64,000 nucleotides of DNA from Mycolicibacter minnesotensis. GTDB lineage: Bacteria > Actinomycetota > Actinomycetes > Mycobacteriales > Mycobacteriaceae. The notes beneath the pieces were generated by a model. The model was not told where the DNA came from. It saw nothing but the letters and a program-made list of their open reading frames with translations, and ran no database searches. Location of the stretch: the NCBI RefSeq assembly GCF_010731755.1, contig NZ_AP022589.1:1116001-1180000 (forward strand), in the 5' to 3' direction. This document shows, one piece after another, positions 51,668-58,807 of this stretch. The position numbers were made by a program, and so were the translations under genes. How positions within the stretch are numbered: the first letter of the stretch is position 1; each line of letters begins with the position of its first letter.

Positions 51668-51801
51668 CCCGACCGAAGCGCGCGCCGCGGGCGCGGGCGC
51701 AGGGGTTCGGAGGAACCTCCCCGCGGTCGGTAAGTCGGTTATAGGCTCCGATCAGTGGTCTGCCGGACATCCCGGAAATTCAACACGAAAGCAGGTTTGC
51801 G

Positions 51802-52929
51802 GTGAAGACAAAGGGTGCGTTGCTCTGGGAGTTCAACAAGCCGTGGTCGGTCGAGGAGATCGAGATCGGTGAGCCCCGGAAAGACGAGGTCAAGATCCAG
51901 ATGGAGGCGGCTGGCATGTGCCACTCCGACCACCATCTGATGACCGGCAGCATCCCCATGGCCGGCTTCCCGGTCCTCGGCGGACACGAGGGCGCCGGCA
52001 TCGTCACCGAGGTTGGGCCGGGTGTCGAAGACATCGCCCCCGGTGACCACGTGGTGCTGTCCTTCATTCCGTCGTGTGGCACCTGTCCGACCTGTCAGTC
52101 GGGCCTGCGCAACCTGTGCGACCTGGGCGCGGGGCTGCTCAACGGCGTCGCCGTCACCGACGGCACCTTCCGGGTCACCGCGCGCGGCGAGGGCGTCTAC
52201 CCGATGACGCTGCTCGGCACCTTCTCGCCGTGGATGGTGGTGCACAAGTCCTCGGTGGTGAAGATCGACCCGTCGATTCCGTTCGAGGTGGCATGCCTGG
52301 TCGGCTGCGGCGTCACCACCGGTTACGGCTCGGCCGTCCGCAGCGCCGACATCCGCCCGGGCGAGGACGTAGCGATCGTCGGTGTCGGCGGAGTCGGCAT
52401 GTCAGCCCTGCAGGGCGCGGTCAACGCCGGTGCCCGCAACATCTTCGTCATCGACCCGGTGGACTGGAAGCGCGACCAGGCGCTGAAGTTCGGCGCCACA
52501 CATGTCTACCCGGACATCTTCGCCGCGATGGGCGGCATGATGGAGGTCACCCACGGCCTGATGGCCCGCAAGGTGATCGTCACCGTCGGCGAGGTGCACG
52601 GCGCCGACGTCGACAACTACATGATCCTGACCGCCAAGGGCGGCACCTGCGTGCTCACCGCGATGGGTTCCATGCTGGACAACCAGGTGACACTCAACCT
52701 GGCGATGCTCACCCTGCTGCAGAAGAACCTGCAGGGCACCATCTTCGGCGGGGGCAACCCGCAGTACGACATCCCCCAGCTGCTGTCGATGTACAAGGTC
52801 GGCAAGCTCAACCTCGACGACATGGTGACCCGCCAGTACCAGCTGGAGCAGATCAACGAGGGCTACCAGGACATGCTGGAGGGCAAGAACATTCGCGGCA
52901 TCATCCGCTACACCGACGCGGATCGGTAG
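51802..52929 (+). CDS. adhB: NDMA-dependent zinc alcohol dehydrogenase
   Basis: Medium-chain dehydrogenase of 375 residues. Catalytic zinc ligands Cys40 (GMCHSDHH) and the His62-Glu63 pair (GGHEGAG); structural zinc Cys92, 95, 98 and 106 (SCGTCPTCQSG); cofactor loop GVGGVGMSAL. The family (NDMA/mycothiol-linked alcohol dehydrogenases) keeps its NAD tightly bound. It starts with GTG 51802 after AAAGCAGG. 134 bp after the CYP125-like gene, suitable for oxidising the alcohol that P450 makes. Corresponds to Rv0761c. Confidence 0.93.
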   Translation: MKTKGALLWEFNKPWSVEEIEIGEPRKDEVKIQMEAAGMCHSDHHLMTGSIPMAGFPVLGGHEGAGIVTEVGPGVEDIAPGDHVVLSFIPSCGTCPTCQSGLRNLCDLGAGLLNGVAVTDGTFRVTARGEGVYPMTLLGTFSPWMVVHKSSVVKIDPSIPFEVACLVGCGVTTGYGSAVRSADIRPGEDVAIVGVGGVGMSALQGAVNAGARNIFVIDPVDWKRDQALKFGATHVYPDIFAAMGGMMEVTHGLMARKVIVTVGEVHGADVDNYMILTAKGGTCVLTAMGSMLDNQVTLNLAMLTLLQKNLQGTIFGGGNPQYDIPQLLSMYKVGKLNLDDMVTRQYQLEQINEGYQDMLEGKNIRGIIRYTDADR

Positions 52930-52949
52930 CGCGGCGCCAGCCGCATCCC

Positions 52950-53010
52950 GTTGACTCTGCGCCCACCAGGCAATCTACTCGTACTTTTGTCTGGTACGCG
53001 CAGAGTCAAC
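52950..53010. terminator. Long hairpin between convergent genes
   Basis: GTTGACTCTGCGC (52950-52962) and GCGCAGAGTCAAC (52998-53010) are perfect 13-bp arms. Inside them ACCAG (52965-52969) and CTGGT (52991-52995) can extend the stem. It lies between the adhB stop and the YceI stop and can act on both strands. Confidence 0.7.
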
Positions 53011-53018
53011 CAGGGGCA

Positions 53019-53549
53019 CTAGTCCTTCCGGAACACCAGGCTTGCCGTGAGCTTCGTCTTATTGCCGACCATGCCCAAGAAGTTGCCTTCCACAGCGAAC
53101 TGCTTGCGGGTTACCGTGGCCTCGGTGGTCAGCCGTACCCCACCGTCAGCGTGCGGAGACACCTCGACCTTTAGCGGTAACGGTCCGGTGATGCCCTTGA
53201 CGGTCAGCTCGCCGTCTAGCCTGGCGACGTCGCCACCGACCGGTTCGCCGCCGGTCACCACCACGCTGATGTCGGGATAGCGGTCGGTGTTGAAGAAGTT
53301 CGACCGGCGCAGGTCGTGGTCGCGAGTGCCCAGCCCCGTGTTGATCGAGGCGGCTTTGATGTCGACCCTTCCGGACACAGTCTTATCGTCCGTGATCTCT
53401 CCGCTGCCGCTGAATTCGGTGAACGCGCCCCGCACCTTCAGCGCGCCCCACATGGTTCCGTTCTCGAATCGGATACTCGACTGCTCGGGATCCAGAGTCC
53501 AGGAACCAACCGCCTTCGAGCTGCTGAGAAATGCTGCGACAGATGACAT
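53019..53549 (-). CDS. YceI-family lipid-binding protein
   Basis: A 176-residue YceI-like lipocalin-fold protein ([21 protein letters not shown] near the N-terminus, [34 protein letters not shown] in the middle). The fold binds polyisoprenoids or other long lipids. There is no signal peptide, so a cytosolic form. GGGGAG precedes the ATG. It occupies the place where H37Rv has Rv0760c, a ketosteroid-isomerase-like gene not found here. Confidence 0.88.
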   Translation of the reverse strand: MSSVAAFLSSSKAVGSWTLDPEQSSIRFENGTMWGALKVRGAFTEFSGSGEITDDKTVSGRVDIKAASINTGLGTRDHDLRRSNFFNTDRYPDISVVVTGGEPVGGDVARLDGELTVKGITGPLPLKVEVSPHADGGVRLTTEATVTRKQFAVEGNFLGMVGNKTKLTASLVFRKD

Positions 53550-53660
53550 CTCGTCTCCCCTGTCTCCGGTAATTCACGTCCGTCTTGTGGGTCTCGGCTC
53601 AATCTCGATAATACGCAGCGACGCCCGTTTCATCTGGCAGTCGGCGCATATGCTGAACCC

Positions 53661-54065
53661 ATGACCACCGTGTTCACCAAGATCATCAACCGGGAGCTGC
53701 CGGGCCGATTCGTCTACGAAGATGACGACGTCGTCGCCTTCTTGACCATCGAGCCGATGACACAGGGCCACACCCTGGTGGTACCCCGCGCCGAGATCGA
53801 TCAGTGGCAGGACATCGACGGCGCCGCCTTCGCCCGGGTTATGGCGGTGGCACAGCAGATCGGCAAAGCGGTGTGCCGGGCGTTCGACACCGAGCGCGCC
53901 GGCATGATCATCGCCGGCCTCGAGGTACCCCACCTGCACGTCCATGTCTTTCCGACCTGCAGCCTGGCCGACTTCGGCTTTGCCGGCGTGGACCGCAGTC
54001 CCTCTGCGGAATCACTGGACGAAGCCCAGGCCAAGATCAAGGCCGCCCTGGCCGAACTCCGCTGA
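53661..54065 (+). CDS. HIT-family nucleotide-binding hydrolase
   Basis: A 134-residue histidine-triad protein: the catalytic HLHVHVFP motif carries His91, His93 and His95, and the N-terminus [17 protein letters not shown] is typical of HINT-like enzymes that hydrolyse nucleoside phosphoramidates. Convergent with phoR, 3 bp apart. Corresponds to Rv0759c. Confidence 0.93.
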   Translation: MTTVFTKIINRELPGRFVYEDDDVVAFLTIEPMTQGHTLVVPRAEIDQWQDIDGAAFARVMAVAQQIGKAVCRAFDTERAGMIIAGLEVPHLHVHVFPTCSLADFGFAGVDRSPSAESLDEAQAKIKAALAELR

Positions 54066-54068
54066 GCT

Positions 54069-55532
54069 TCAGAGAATCTCAGCGGGCAACTCGGTGGATC
54101 GCGCCGAGGCGTCGGCCAGGCGCGGTAGCGAGACACGAAACGTGCAACCCTGCCCCGGCGGCGAACTGACAGTCACCGAACCGTGGTGCGCCCGGGTCAG
54201 CGAGTCGACGATCGAGAGCCCCAGACCGGTGCCGCCGCTGGCTCGAGCACGTGATGAATCAGTTCGGAAAAACCTCTCAAAGGCCCGCTCCACATCCTGC
54301 TCACTCATGCCAGGCCCCTGGTCGACGACCTCGAGGATGGCATTGTCGCCCTCGGTGCCCACCCGCACGGTGATCGCGGCCCCGTCTGGCGTGTGTTGCA
54401 GCGCGTTGGACACCAGATTGCTCAGCACCTGTCGCAGTCGGGCGTCGTCGCCGAGGACCTCCGGTGTTCCCGGGCCGTCGAAGACTTCGAGCTCTATGGT
54501 GCGGTTCGGCGCGATCGCCCGGGCGTCGTGGACGGCGTCTGAGGCCAGCACCAACAGGTCTACCCAATGCCGCTCCAACGGCCGCTGGGCATCGGTCCTG
54601 GCCAGCAACAGCAGGTCCTCGACAAGCAGGCCCATCCGACGCGCCTCGCTTTCGATGCGCGACATCAACAGCTCCACATCGCGAGCCGCGCCCTGCCGGT
54701 AGAGCTCGGCGAAGCCGCGGATCGTGGTCAGTGGGGTGCGCAGTTCGTGACTGGCATCGGTGATGAAACGGCGCATCCGTTCCTCGGAGATGCGGGCGCT
54801 CTCCGCCGAGGCCACCGAGGAGGCGACCGCCTCCTGGATCTGTGCCAGCATGCCGTTGAGCGCGAGCGTGAGCTGTCCGACTTCGGTACGTGGATCTCGC
54901 TCGGGCACGCGACTGTCCAGCCGGCCGGCGGCGATCGCCGCGGCGGTGCGTTCGACTTCGGCCAGCGGCCGCAGGCTGCGGTTGACCACCACATAGCCGG
55001 CTGCGCCCAGTATCAACAGCACTCCGACGCCGATCGCCATCCGCCACCAGGCGAGATAGCGCAGGGTGGCCCGGGGGTCAGACAGGTCCCGGGCCACGGT
55101 GATCAGCCGACCGTTCTCGCCGTGCACCGACAGCGCCCGCCACTGGACCCCCGACCCGTCGACGGAGCCGATCGTGACCGGCACCGAACCCACGTCGTTG
55201 TCCGGCGGCAGCAACGGTTCGGCGTTGTGGTCGTTGACGACGGTCCAGACGCTGCCGTCGGGGTCGACGTCGCGAACGTAGAAACTCGTCGGCGGCCGCC
55301 CGGCATGGGGGTCGTCGTCCTCCCTCGACGGGTGCAGGCCGCGCTGCTCCAGCGCCCACCCGTTGGCGGCGTCGATGAGAGTCGCGTCGATCCTGCCGAT
55401 CAGACGGTGCCGCAGGATCGTGGTGACGGCGTAGCCCTGTGCCAGCAGACCGATGGCCACCATAGCCAAGGTGGCAGCGACCAAGCTGACTTTCAGCGGC
55501 AGAATGTCCCGAAGGGGTTTGACCGTCCCCAT
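54069..55532 (-). CDS. phoR: Sensor histidine kinase PhoR
   Basis: Membrane sensor kinase of 487 residues. First span about 15-39, extracytoplasmic sensor about 40-163, second span about 164-184, HAMP about 185-237, then the phosphorylated His262 in ITDASHELRTPLTT. ATPase motifs NLVSNALQHTP, DQGPGMS and GTGLGLSIV are present. The cytosolic part is close to the tuberculosis PhoR while the sensor loop differs more. It phosphorylates PhoP, encoded 60 bp upstream. Corresponds to Rv0758. Confidence 0.95.
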   Translation of the reverse strand: MGTVKPLRDILPLKVSLVAATLAMVAIGLLAQGYAVTTILRHRLIGRIDATLIDAANGWALEQRGLHPSREDDDPHAGRPPTSFYVRDVDPDGSVWTVVNDHNAEPLLPPDNDVGSVPVTIGSVDGSGVQWRALSVHGENGRLITVARDLSDPRATLRYLAWWRMAIGVGVLLILGAAGYVVVNRSLRPLAEVERTAAAIAAGRLDSRVPERDPRTEVGQLTLALNGMLAQIQEAVASSVASAESARISEERMRRFITDASHELRTPLTTIRGFAELYRQGAARDVELLMSRIESEARRMGLLVEDLLLLARTDAQRPLERHWVDLLVLASDAVHDARAIAPNRTIELEVFDGPGTPEVLGDDARLRQVLSNLVSNALQHTPDGAAITVRVGTEGDNAILEVVDQGPGMSEQDVERAFERFFRTDSSRARASGGTGLGLSIVDSLTRAHHGSVTVSSPPGQGCTFRVSLPRLADASARSTELPAEIL

Positions 55533-55592
55533 GTGTTTCGACCTATAACCCGTTTCCGGCCCTCACCGGCCGTCGTGCGTCACGGCCGGCTG

Positions 55593-56312
55593 TCATCGCG
55601 GCTCGCGCAGTACATATCCGACACCGCGCAGGGTGTGCAACAGACGCTTATCTCCGGTGTCGATCTTGCGCCGCAGATAGGAGACATAGGACTCCACCAC
55701 GTTGACGTCGCCACCGAAGTCATAGCGCCAGACGTGGTCCAGGATCTTCGGCTTGCTCAGCACCGTGCCGGCATTGATCACAAAGTACCGCAACAGCGTG
55801 AACTCGGTGGGCGACAAGGAGACCGGCTGGCCGGCCTTCCACACCTCGTGGGTGTCCTCGTCGAGTTCGATGTCGGCGAACGACAGCCGGGAGTTGCGCG
55901 GCTCCTGGACGCCCTTGCCTGCCCGGCGCAGGATGACCCGCAGCCGGGCCACCACCTCCTCCAGGCTGAAGGGCTTGGTCACGTAGTCGTCACCGCCGAG
56001 GGTCAGGCCGGTGATCTTGTCCTGCAACGAATCGCGCGCAGTCAGAAACAGTGCCGGAGCGTCGATGCCGTCGGCGCGTAGTCGACGTAGCACGCCGAAC
56101 CCGTCCATGCCCGGCATCATCACATCGAGAATCACCGCATCGGGCCGAATCTCTCGCGCGCGGTCCAGCGCCGCAGGCCCGCTGGAGGCGGTATAGACCT
56201 CGAATCCTTGGAACTTGAGGCTGACCGACAGCAGTTCGACGATGTTGGTTTCGTCATCGACGACGAGAACTCTGGCCTCCGGTGCGGCCTCTTGCGCAGC
56301 TGTTGCTCCCAT
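55593..56312 (-). CDS. phoP: Response regulator PhoP
   Basis: OmpR/PhoB-type regulator of 239 residues. Receiver domain with acidic pocket VVDDETN and phosphoacceptor Asp63 in VILDVMMPGMDGF, Lys in VTKPFSLEE; winged-helix domain with VNVVESYVSYLRRKID recognition helix. Very similar over its length to tuberculosis PhoP apart from the N-terminal 10-20 residues. Controls surface lipid, acid-response and secretion genes in the genus. A direct-repeat candidate binding site is 45-62 bp upstream, suggesting autoregulation. Confidence 0.97.
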   Translation of the reverse strand: MGATAAQEAAPEARVLVVDDETNIVELLSVSLKFQGFEVYTASSGPAALDRAREIRPDAVILDVMMPGMDGFGVLRRLRADGIDAPALFLTARDSLQDKITGLTLGGDDYVTKPFSLEEVVARLRVILRRAGKGVQEPRNSRLSFADIELDEDTHEVWKAGQPVSLSPTEFTLLRYFVINAGTVLSKPKILDHVWRYDFGGDVNVVESYVSYLRRKIDTGDKRLLHTLRGVGYVLREPR

Positions 56313-56356
56313 ACCGACAATTCCCTCGCGGCTCGTTGAAAACCAGCTGGATATCC

Positions 56357-56374
56357 GCTGTATGTTTGCTGTTA
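56357..56374. promoter_or_regulatory. Candidate PhoP-binding direct repeat
   Basis: GCTGTAT-GTTT-GCTGTTA matches the reverse complement of the published PhoP box (two TCACAGC repeats, 4-bp spacing) at 5 of 7 and 6 of 7 positions. It is in the 108-bp divergent region between phoP and the decapeptide-repeat gene. Confidence 0.45.
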
Positions 56375-56420
56375 ATCAAACTAGCTGATAACTGCTCACA
56401 GTGCGCCCTAGACTGGCCAA

Positions 56421-57164
56421 GTGAGCTTGGCCAAGCAGCTGATCGCGCTGTCTACCGCCCCGGCACGGCTAGGTCTGTCGATTGCGGACGCCGGGCTCGG
56501 GGTGGCCACCGCGGCACTGGGCCTGGCCCGCCAGTCGCTCGGCGAGACCAGTGACCGTGGAACGGCCAACTCGATGGCACACATGCTAGGCCTGGACGAC
56601 ACCATCGCGCGCGCCAATCGGCTGGCCAAATTGATGGACGACGATGCCCCGCTGGGACGTGCGTTAGCCCCGGGCGGCCCGGCCGACCGATTGCTGGCCC
56701 CGGGAGGCCTGATCGACCAGCTGACCGGACCCGGTGGAGTGATCGACCGGCTCACCGCCGAGGGCGGCGGGCTGCAACGGGCACTGCAGCCCGGCGGACT
56801 CGTGGATCAACTGACCGATGAAGACGGACTCATCGAACGCCTGCTGGCCGAAGACGGCCTAGCCGACCGGTTGCTGTCCGAAGGGGGGCTGATCGACAAG
56901 CTCACCGCCCGCAACGGCCCGCTGGAGCAGCTCGCTGGTGTCGCCGACACCCTGAGCCGGCTGGCCCCCGGCATGGAGGCACTGGAGCCCGCCATCGAGA
57001 CGCTGCAGGAGGCGGTCATCGCGCTGACGCTGGTGGTCAATCCGCTGAGCAACATCGCCGAGCGCATTCCACTGCTGCCACGCCGCTCCAACCGACGCAG
57101 CTCACCCCGAACGGTCCGCTCTCAACGGGTGATCGACCAGGACCCGACCGATCCGCAGAGTTGA
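56421..57164 (+). CDS. Decapeptide-repeat protein divergent from phoP
   Basis: A 247-residue protein, no family recognised. The N-terminal third (1-72) is Ala/Leu-rich helical sequence (LGLSIADAGLGVATAALGLA). Residues 73-172 are ten exact-length 10-residue repeats with consensus xPGGLIDQLT. A hydrophobic helix-prone region follows (VIALTLVVNPLSNIAERIP, 199-217), then a basic tail RRSNRRSSPRTVRSQR. GTG 56421 is the first start after the divergent region. Same place as Rv0756c. A membrane- or DNA-associated scaffold is possible but unproven. Confidence 0.75.
   Translation: MSLAKQLIALSTAPARLGLSIADAGLGVATAALGLARQSLGETSDRGTANSMAHMLGLDDTIARANRLAKLMDDDAPLGRALAPGGPADRLLAPGGLIDQLTGPGGVIDRLTAEGGGLQRALQPGGLVDQLTDEDGLIERLLAEDGLADRLLSEGGLIDKLTARNGPLEQLAGVADTLSRLAPGMEALEPAIETLQEAVIALTLVVNPLSNIAERIPLLPRRSNRRSSPRTVRSQRVIDQDPTDPQS
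56637..56936 (+). repeat. 30-bp periodic coding repeat (ten decapeptides)
   Basis: Units such as APGGLIDQLT, GPGGVIDRLT, QPGGLVDQLT and SEGGLIDKLT recur with no insertions or deletions across 100 residues. Third bases vary, so the pattern is held at protein level. Confidence 0.85.
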
Positions 57165-57596
57165 TCACGCTGACCGCTGACGGCGGGTGTCAATACGACC
57201 GGCCATCGGCGTACGCTGTCGCCGGTAGTAGCGTCCCCTGCCGCGATTCCGCGCCTTGAACGTCGGTAACTGGCTGTCACAGTTGGGGCAGACGAGCCGC
57301 AGATTCCGACGACGATTGTTGTCTGCGTCGCCGTCGATGTGGTCGACGATCAACGTCAAGGCCACGCCATTCCACCTGCCGTCGATGCCGCAGATCGCGC
57401 AGCAACCGCCCTGTTGCTCATGTAGGTAGTCCCGGACATAGTTGCCGACGTGCGACGTGCGGCCACAGGCTCCGGTCTCAAGCCAGGCCTGCACCAGTAC
57501 GCGTCGGCGGTGTGACTGTTGGCATGCATTGCTGCAGAACACCCTTAGCCGCCGGCCTTCAAAAGCGACGCCACACCCAAGACAGGTCACCGACAC
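57165..57596 (-). CDS. Small HNH-nuclease-type zinc protein
   Basis: A 143-residue protein with a zinc-ribbon-like N-terminus (CLGCG, then FCSNACQQSHRR) and an HNH-like core: CCAICG, LIVDHIDGDADNN, and LVCPNCDSQ. Paired CxxC motifs hold the HNH zinc; the His-Asn pair is DH and NN. Very basic C-terminus. Such small HNH genes occur in phages and mobile elements and as orphan chromosomal genes. It lies 48 bp downstream of tRNA-Thr on the same strand and abuts the convergent decapeptide gene. No repeats or integrase gene accompany it. Confidence 0.8.
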   Translation of the reverse strand: MSVTCLGCGVAFEGRRLRVFCSNACQQSHRRRVLVQAWLETGACGRTSHVGNYVRDYLHEQQGGCCAICGIDGRWNGVALTLIVDHIDGDADNNRRRNLRLVCPNCDSQLPTFKARNRGRGRYYRRQRTPMAGRIDTRRQRSA

Positions 57597-57644
57597 AAGA
57601 CGACGCTAGCCCCGGGGGCCGACACGAACTGAGCCGCCGAATGG

Positions 57645-57717
57645 GGCCGCGTGAGAGACTCGAACTCTCGACATCCGCTTTACAAGAGCGACGCTCTACC
57701 AACTGAGCTAACGCGGC
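57645..57717 (-). tRNA. tRNA-Thr (anticodon TGT)
   Basis: A full cloverleaf on the minus strand: acceptor GCCGCGT (57717-57711) pairs with ACGCGGC (57652-57646); D-arm contains AGCTCAGTTGGTAGAGC; anticodon loop CTTGTAA gives TGT; T-arm GAGAG-TTCGAGT-CTCTC. CCA is not encoded. Confidence 0.95.
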
Positions 57718-57844
57718 AAGCCTGGCTCGATGACGAGCCATGGCGATTGTACGACGGGCGATGGCGTCTGAGTTTCCCGCTCCCAACCACTCGCGCCGGA
57801 ACCGACTCCAGCCGGTGCTGTCGGTACGCCAAATCCCCACTGAA

Positions 57845-58705
57845 CTAGTCGCGCGTCAGGTACTCCAGCACCACGCGGGTGAAGGCGTCCTTGGCCTCGA
57901 TCATGGTCCAGTGCCCGCAGTTGGGGAACACGTGCACCTCGGCATCGGGGATGGTCCGCATCGGGATCAGCGCCATGTCCAGCGGGCTGACCCGGTCGTC
58001 GCGTCCCCAGGTCACCAGGGTGGGGGTCTTGAGCCGGTGCATCATCGCCCACGGCAGCGGCCCCTTGGACGCCTGCATCATCTTCACCATGTTGGTGAAG
58101 GCTTCCTTGCCGTACATGCGCCGTGCGCTGGCCAGGGTGTCGGGGTCGGTGGCCAGGGCCCACCGCTCCTCGATGAGCTCGTCAGTGATCACCGCCGGGT
58201 CGTAGACCATCGAGTGCAGCCACCGCACCAGGGCGTCGCGGCTGGGGTTGTCGACGAAGTCCTGCAGCAGCCGGATGCCCTCGGCGGGTCCCGGGCTGAG
58301 CAGGTTGGTACCGATGCCTCCGATGGTCACCAGCTTGCTCACCTTGTCGGGGTTGCCGATCGCATAGCCGATCCCGACGCCGCCACCCATCGAGTTGCCG
58401 ACGATGCTGAACCGATCCAGCCCCAGCGCTTCGGTGAACGCAGGCACCGCGCCGAACGCCGTCACCATCGGGTGCCCGCCGAAGTCATCGCTGACCCCGA
58501 ATCCGGGAAACTCCAGCACCAAGCAGCGGAAGTGCTCGGCGAAGGCCGACAGCACGCCGCGGTAGTTGCGCCAGCCGGTCACACCGGGCCCAGAGCCGTG
58601 CAGCATCAACAGCGTCGGCCCATCACCGGCTTCGTGGTAGCGCAGCACTCCCTGCTCGGTGGTGACCTCGCGCAGGGTCTCGTCGTGGCTCAGCTGTGTC
58701 GTCAT
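57845..58705 (-). CDS. Alpha/beta-hydrolase, meta-cleavage-product-hydrolase-like
   Basis: A 286-residue hydrolase. LHGSGPGVTGWRNYRG (oxyanion region), nucleophile Ser105 in GNSMGG, Asp in WGRDDRVSP and His in NCGHWTMIE make a full triad. The GSGPGVTGW signature is typical of C-C hydrolases such as HsaD/BphD that cut ring-fission products of aromatics or steroids. No aromatic dioxygenase genes are adjacent, so the role is inferred. ATG 58705 chosen over 58714 on the family start. Confidence 0.85.
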   Translation of the reverse strand: MTTQLSHDETLREVTTEQGVLRYHEAGDGPTLLMLHGSGPGVTGWRNYRGVLSAFAEHFRCLVLEFPGFGVSDDFGGHPMVTAFGAVPAFTEALGLDRFSIVGNSMGGGVGIGYAIGNPDKVSKLVTIGGIGTNLLSPGPAEGIRLLQDFVDNPSRDALVRWLHSMVYDPAVITDELIEERWALATDPDTLASARRMYGKEAFTNMVKMMQASKGPLPWAMMHRLKTPTLVTWGRDDRVSPLDMALIPMRTIPDAEVHVFPNCGHWTMIEAKDAFTRVVLEYLTRD

Positions 58706-58807
58706 GTGTCCCACGCTAACGTCGATATCGGCGGGAAAACCGTCGGGGTCGACATCCGCCGATCTGCCGACCCTGGGCCTTAGGCCGTCACTTTCGCCGT
58801 CGGGTGA

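Noticed and set aside
51668..51801. Terminator-like GC-rich stretch after the CYP125-like gene
   Set aside because: The GGGGTTC/GAACCTC pairing is imperfect and the region is simply very GC-rich; too weak to list as a feature.
52930..53018. Homologue of Rv0760c (ketosteroid-isomerase-like) after adhB
   Set aside because: Only a hairpin is present between adhB and YceI; no such open frame exists there.
57165..57717. Prophage or integrative element at tRNA-Thr
   Set aside because: No integrase, no repeated tRNA end and flanking genes are ordinary; only the HNH gene is suggestive.
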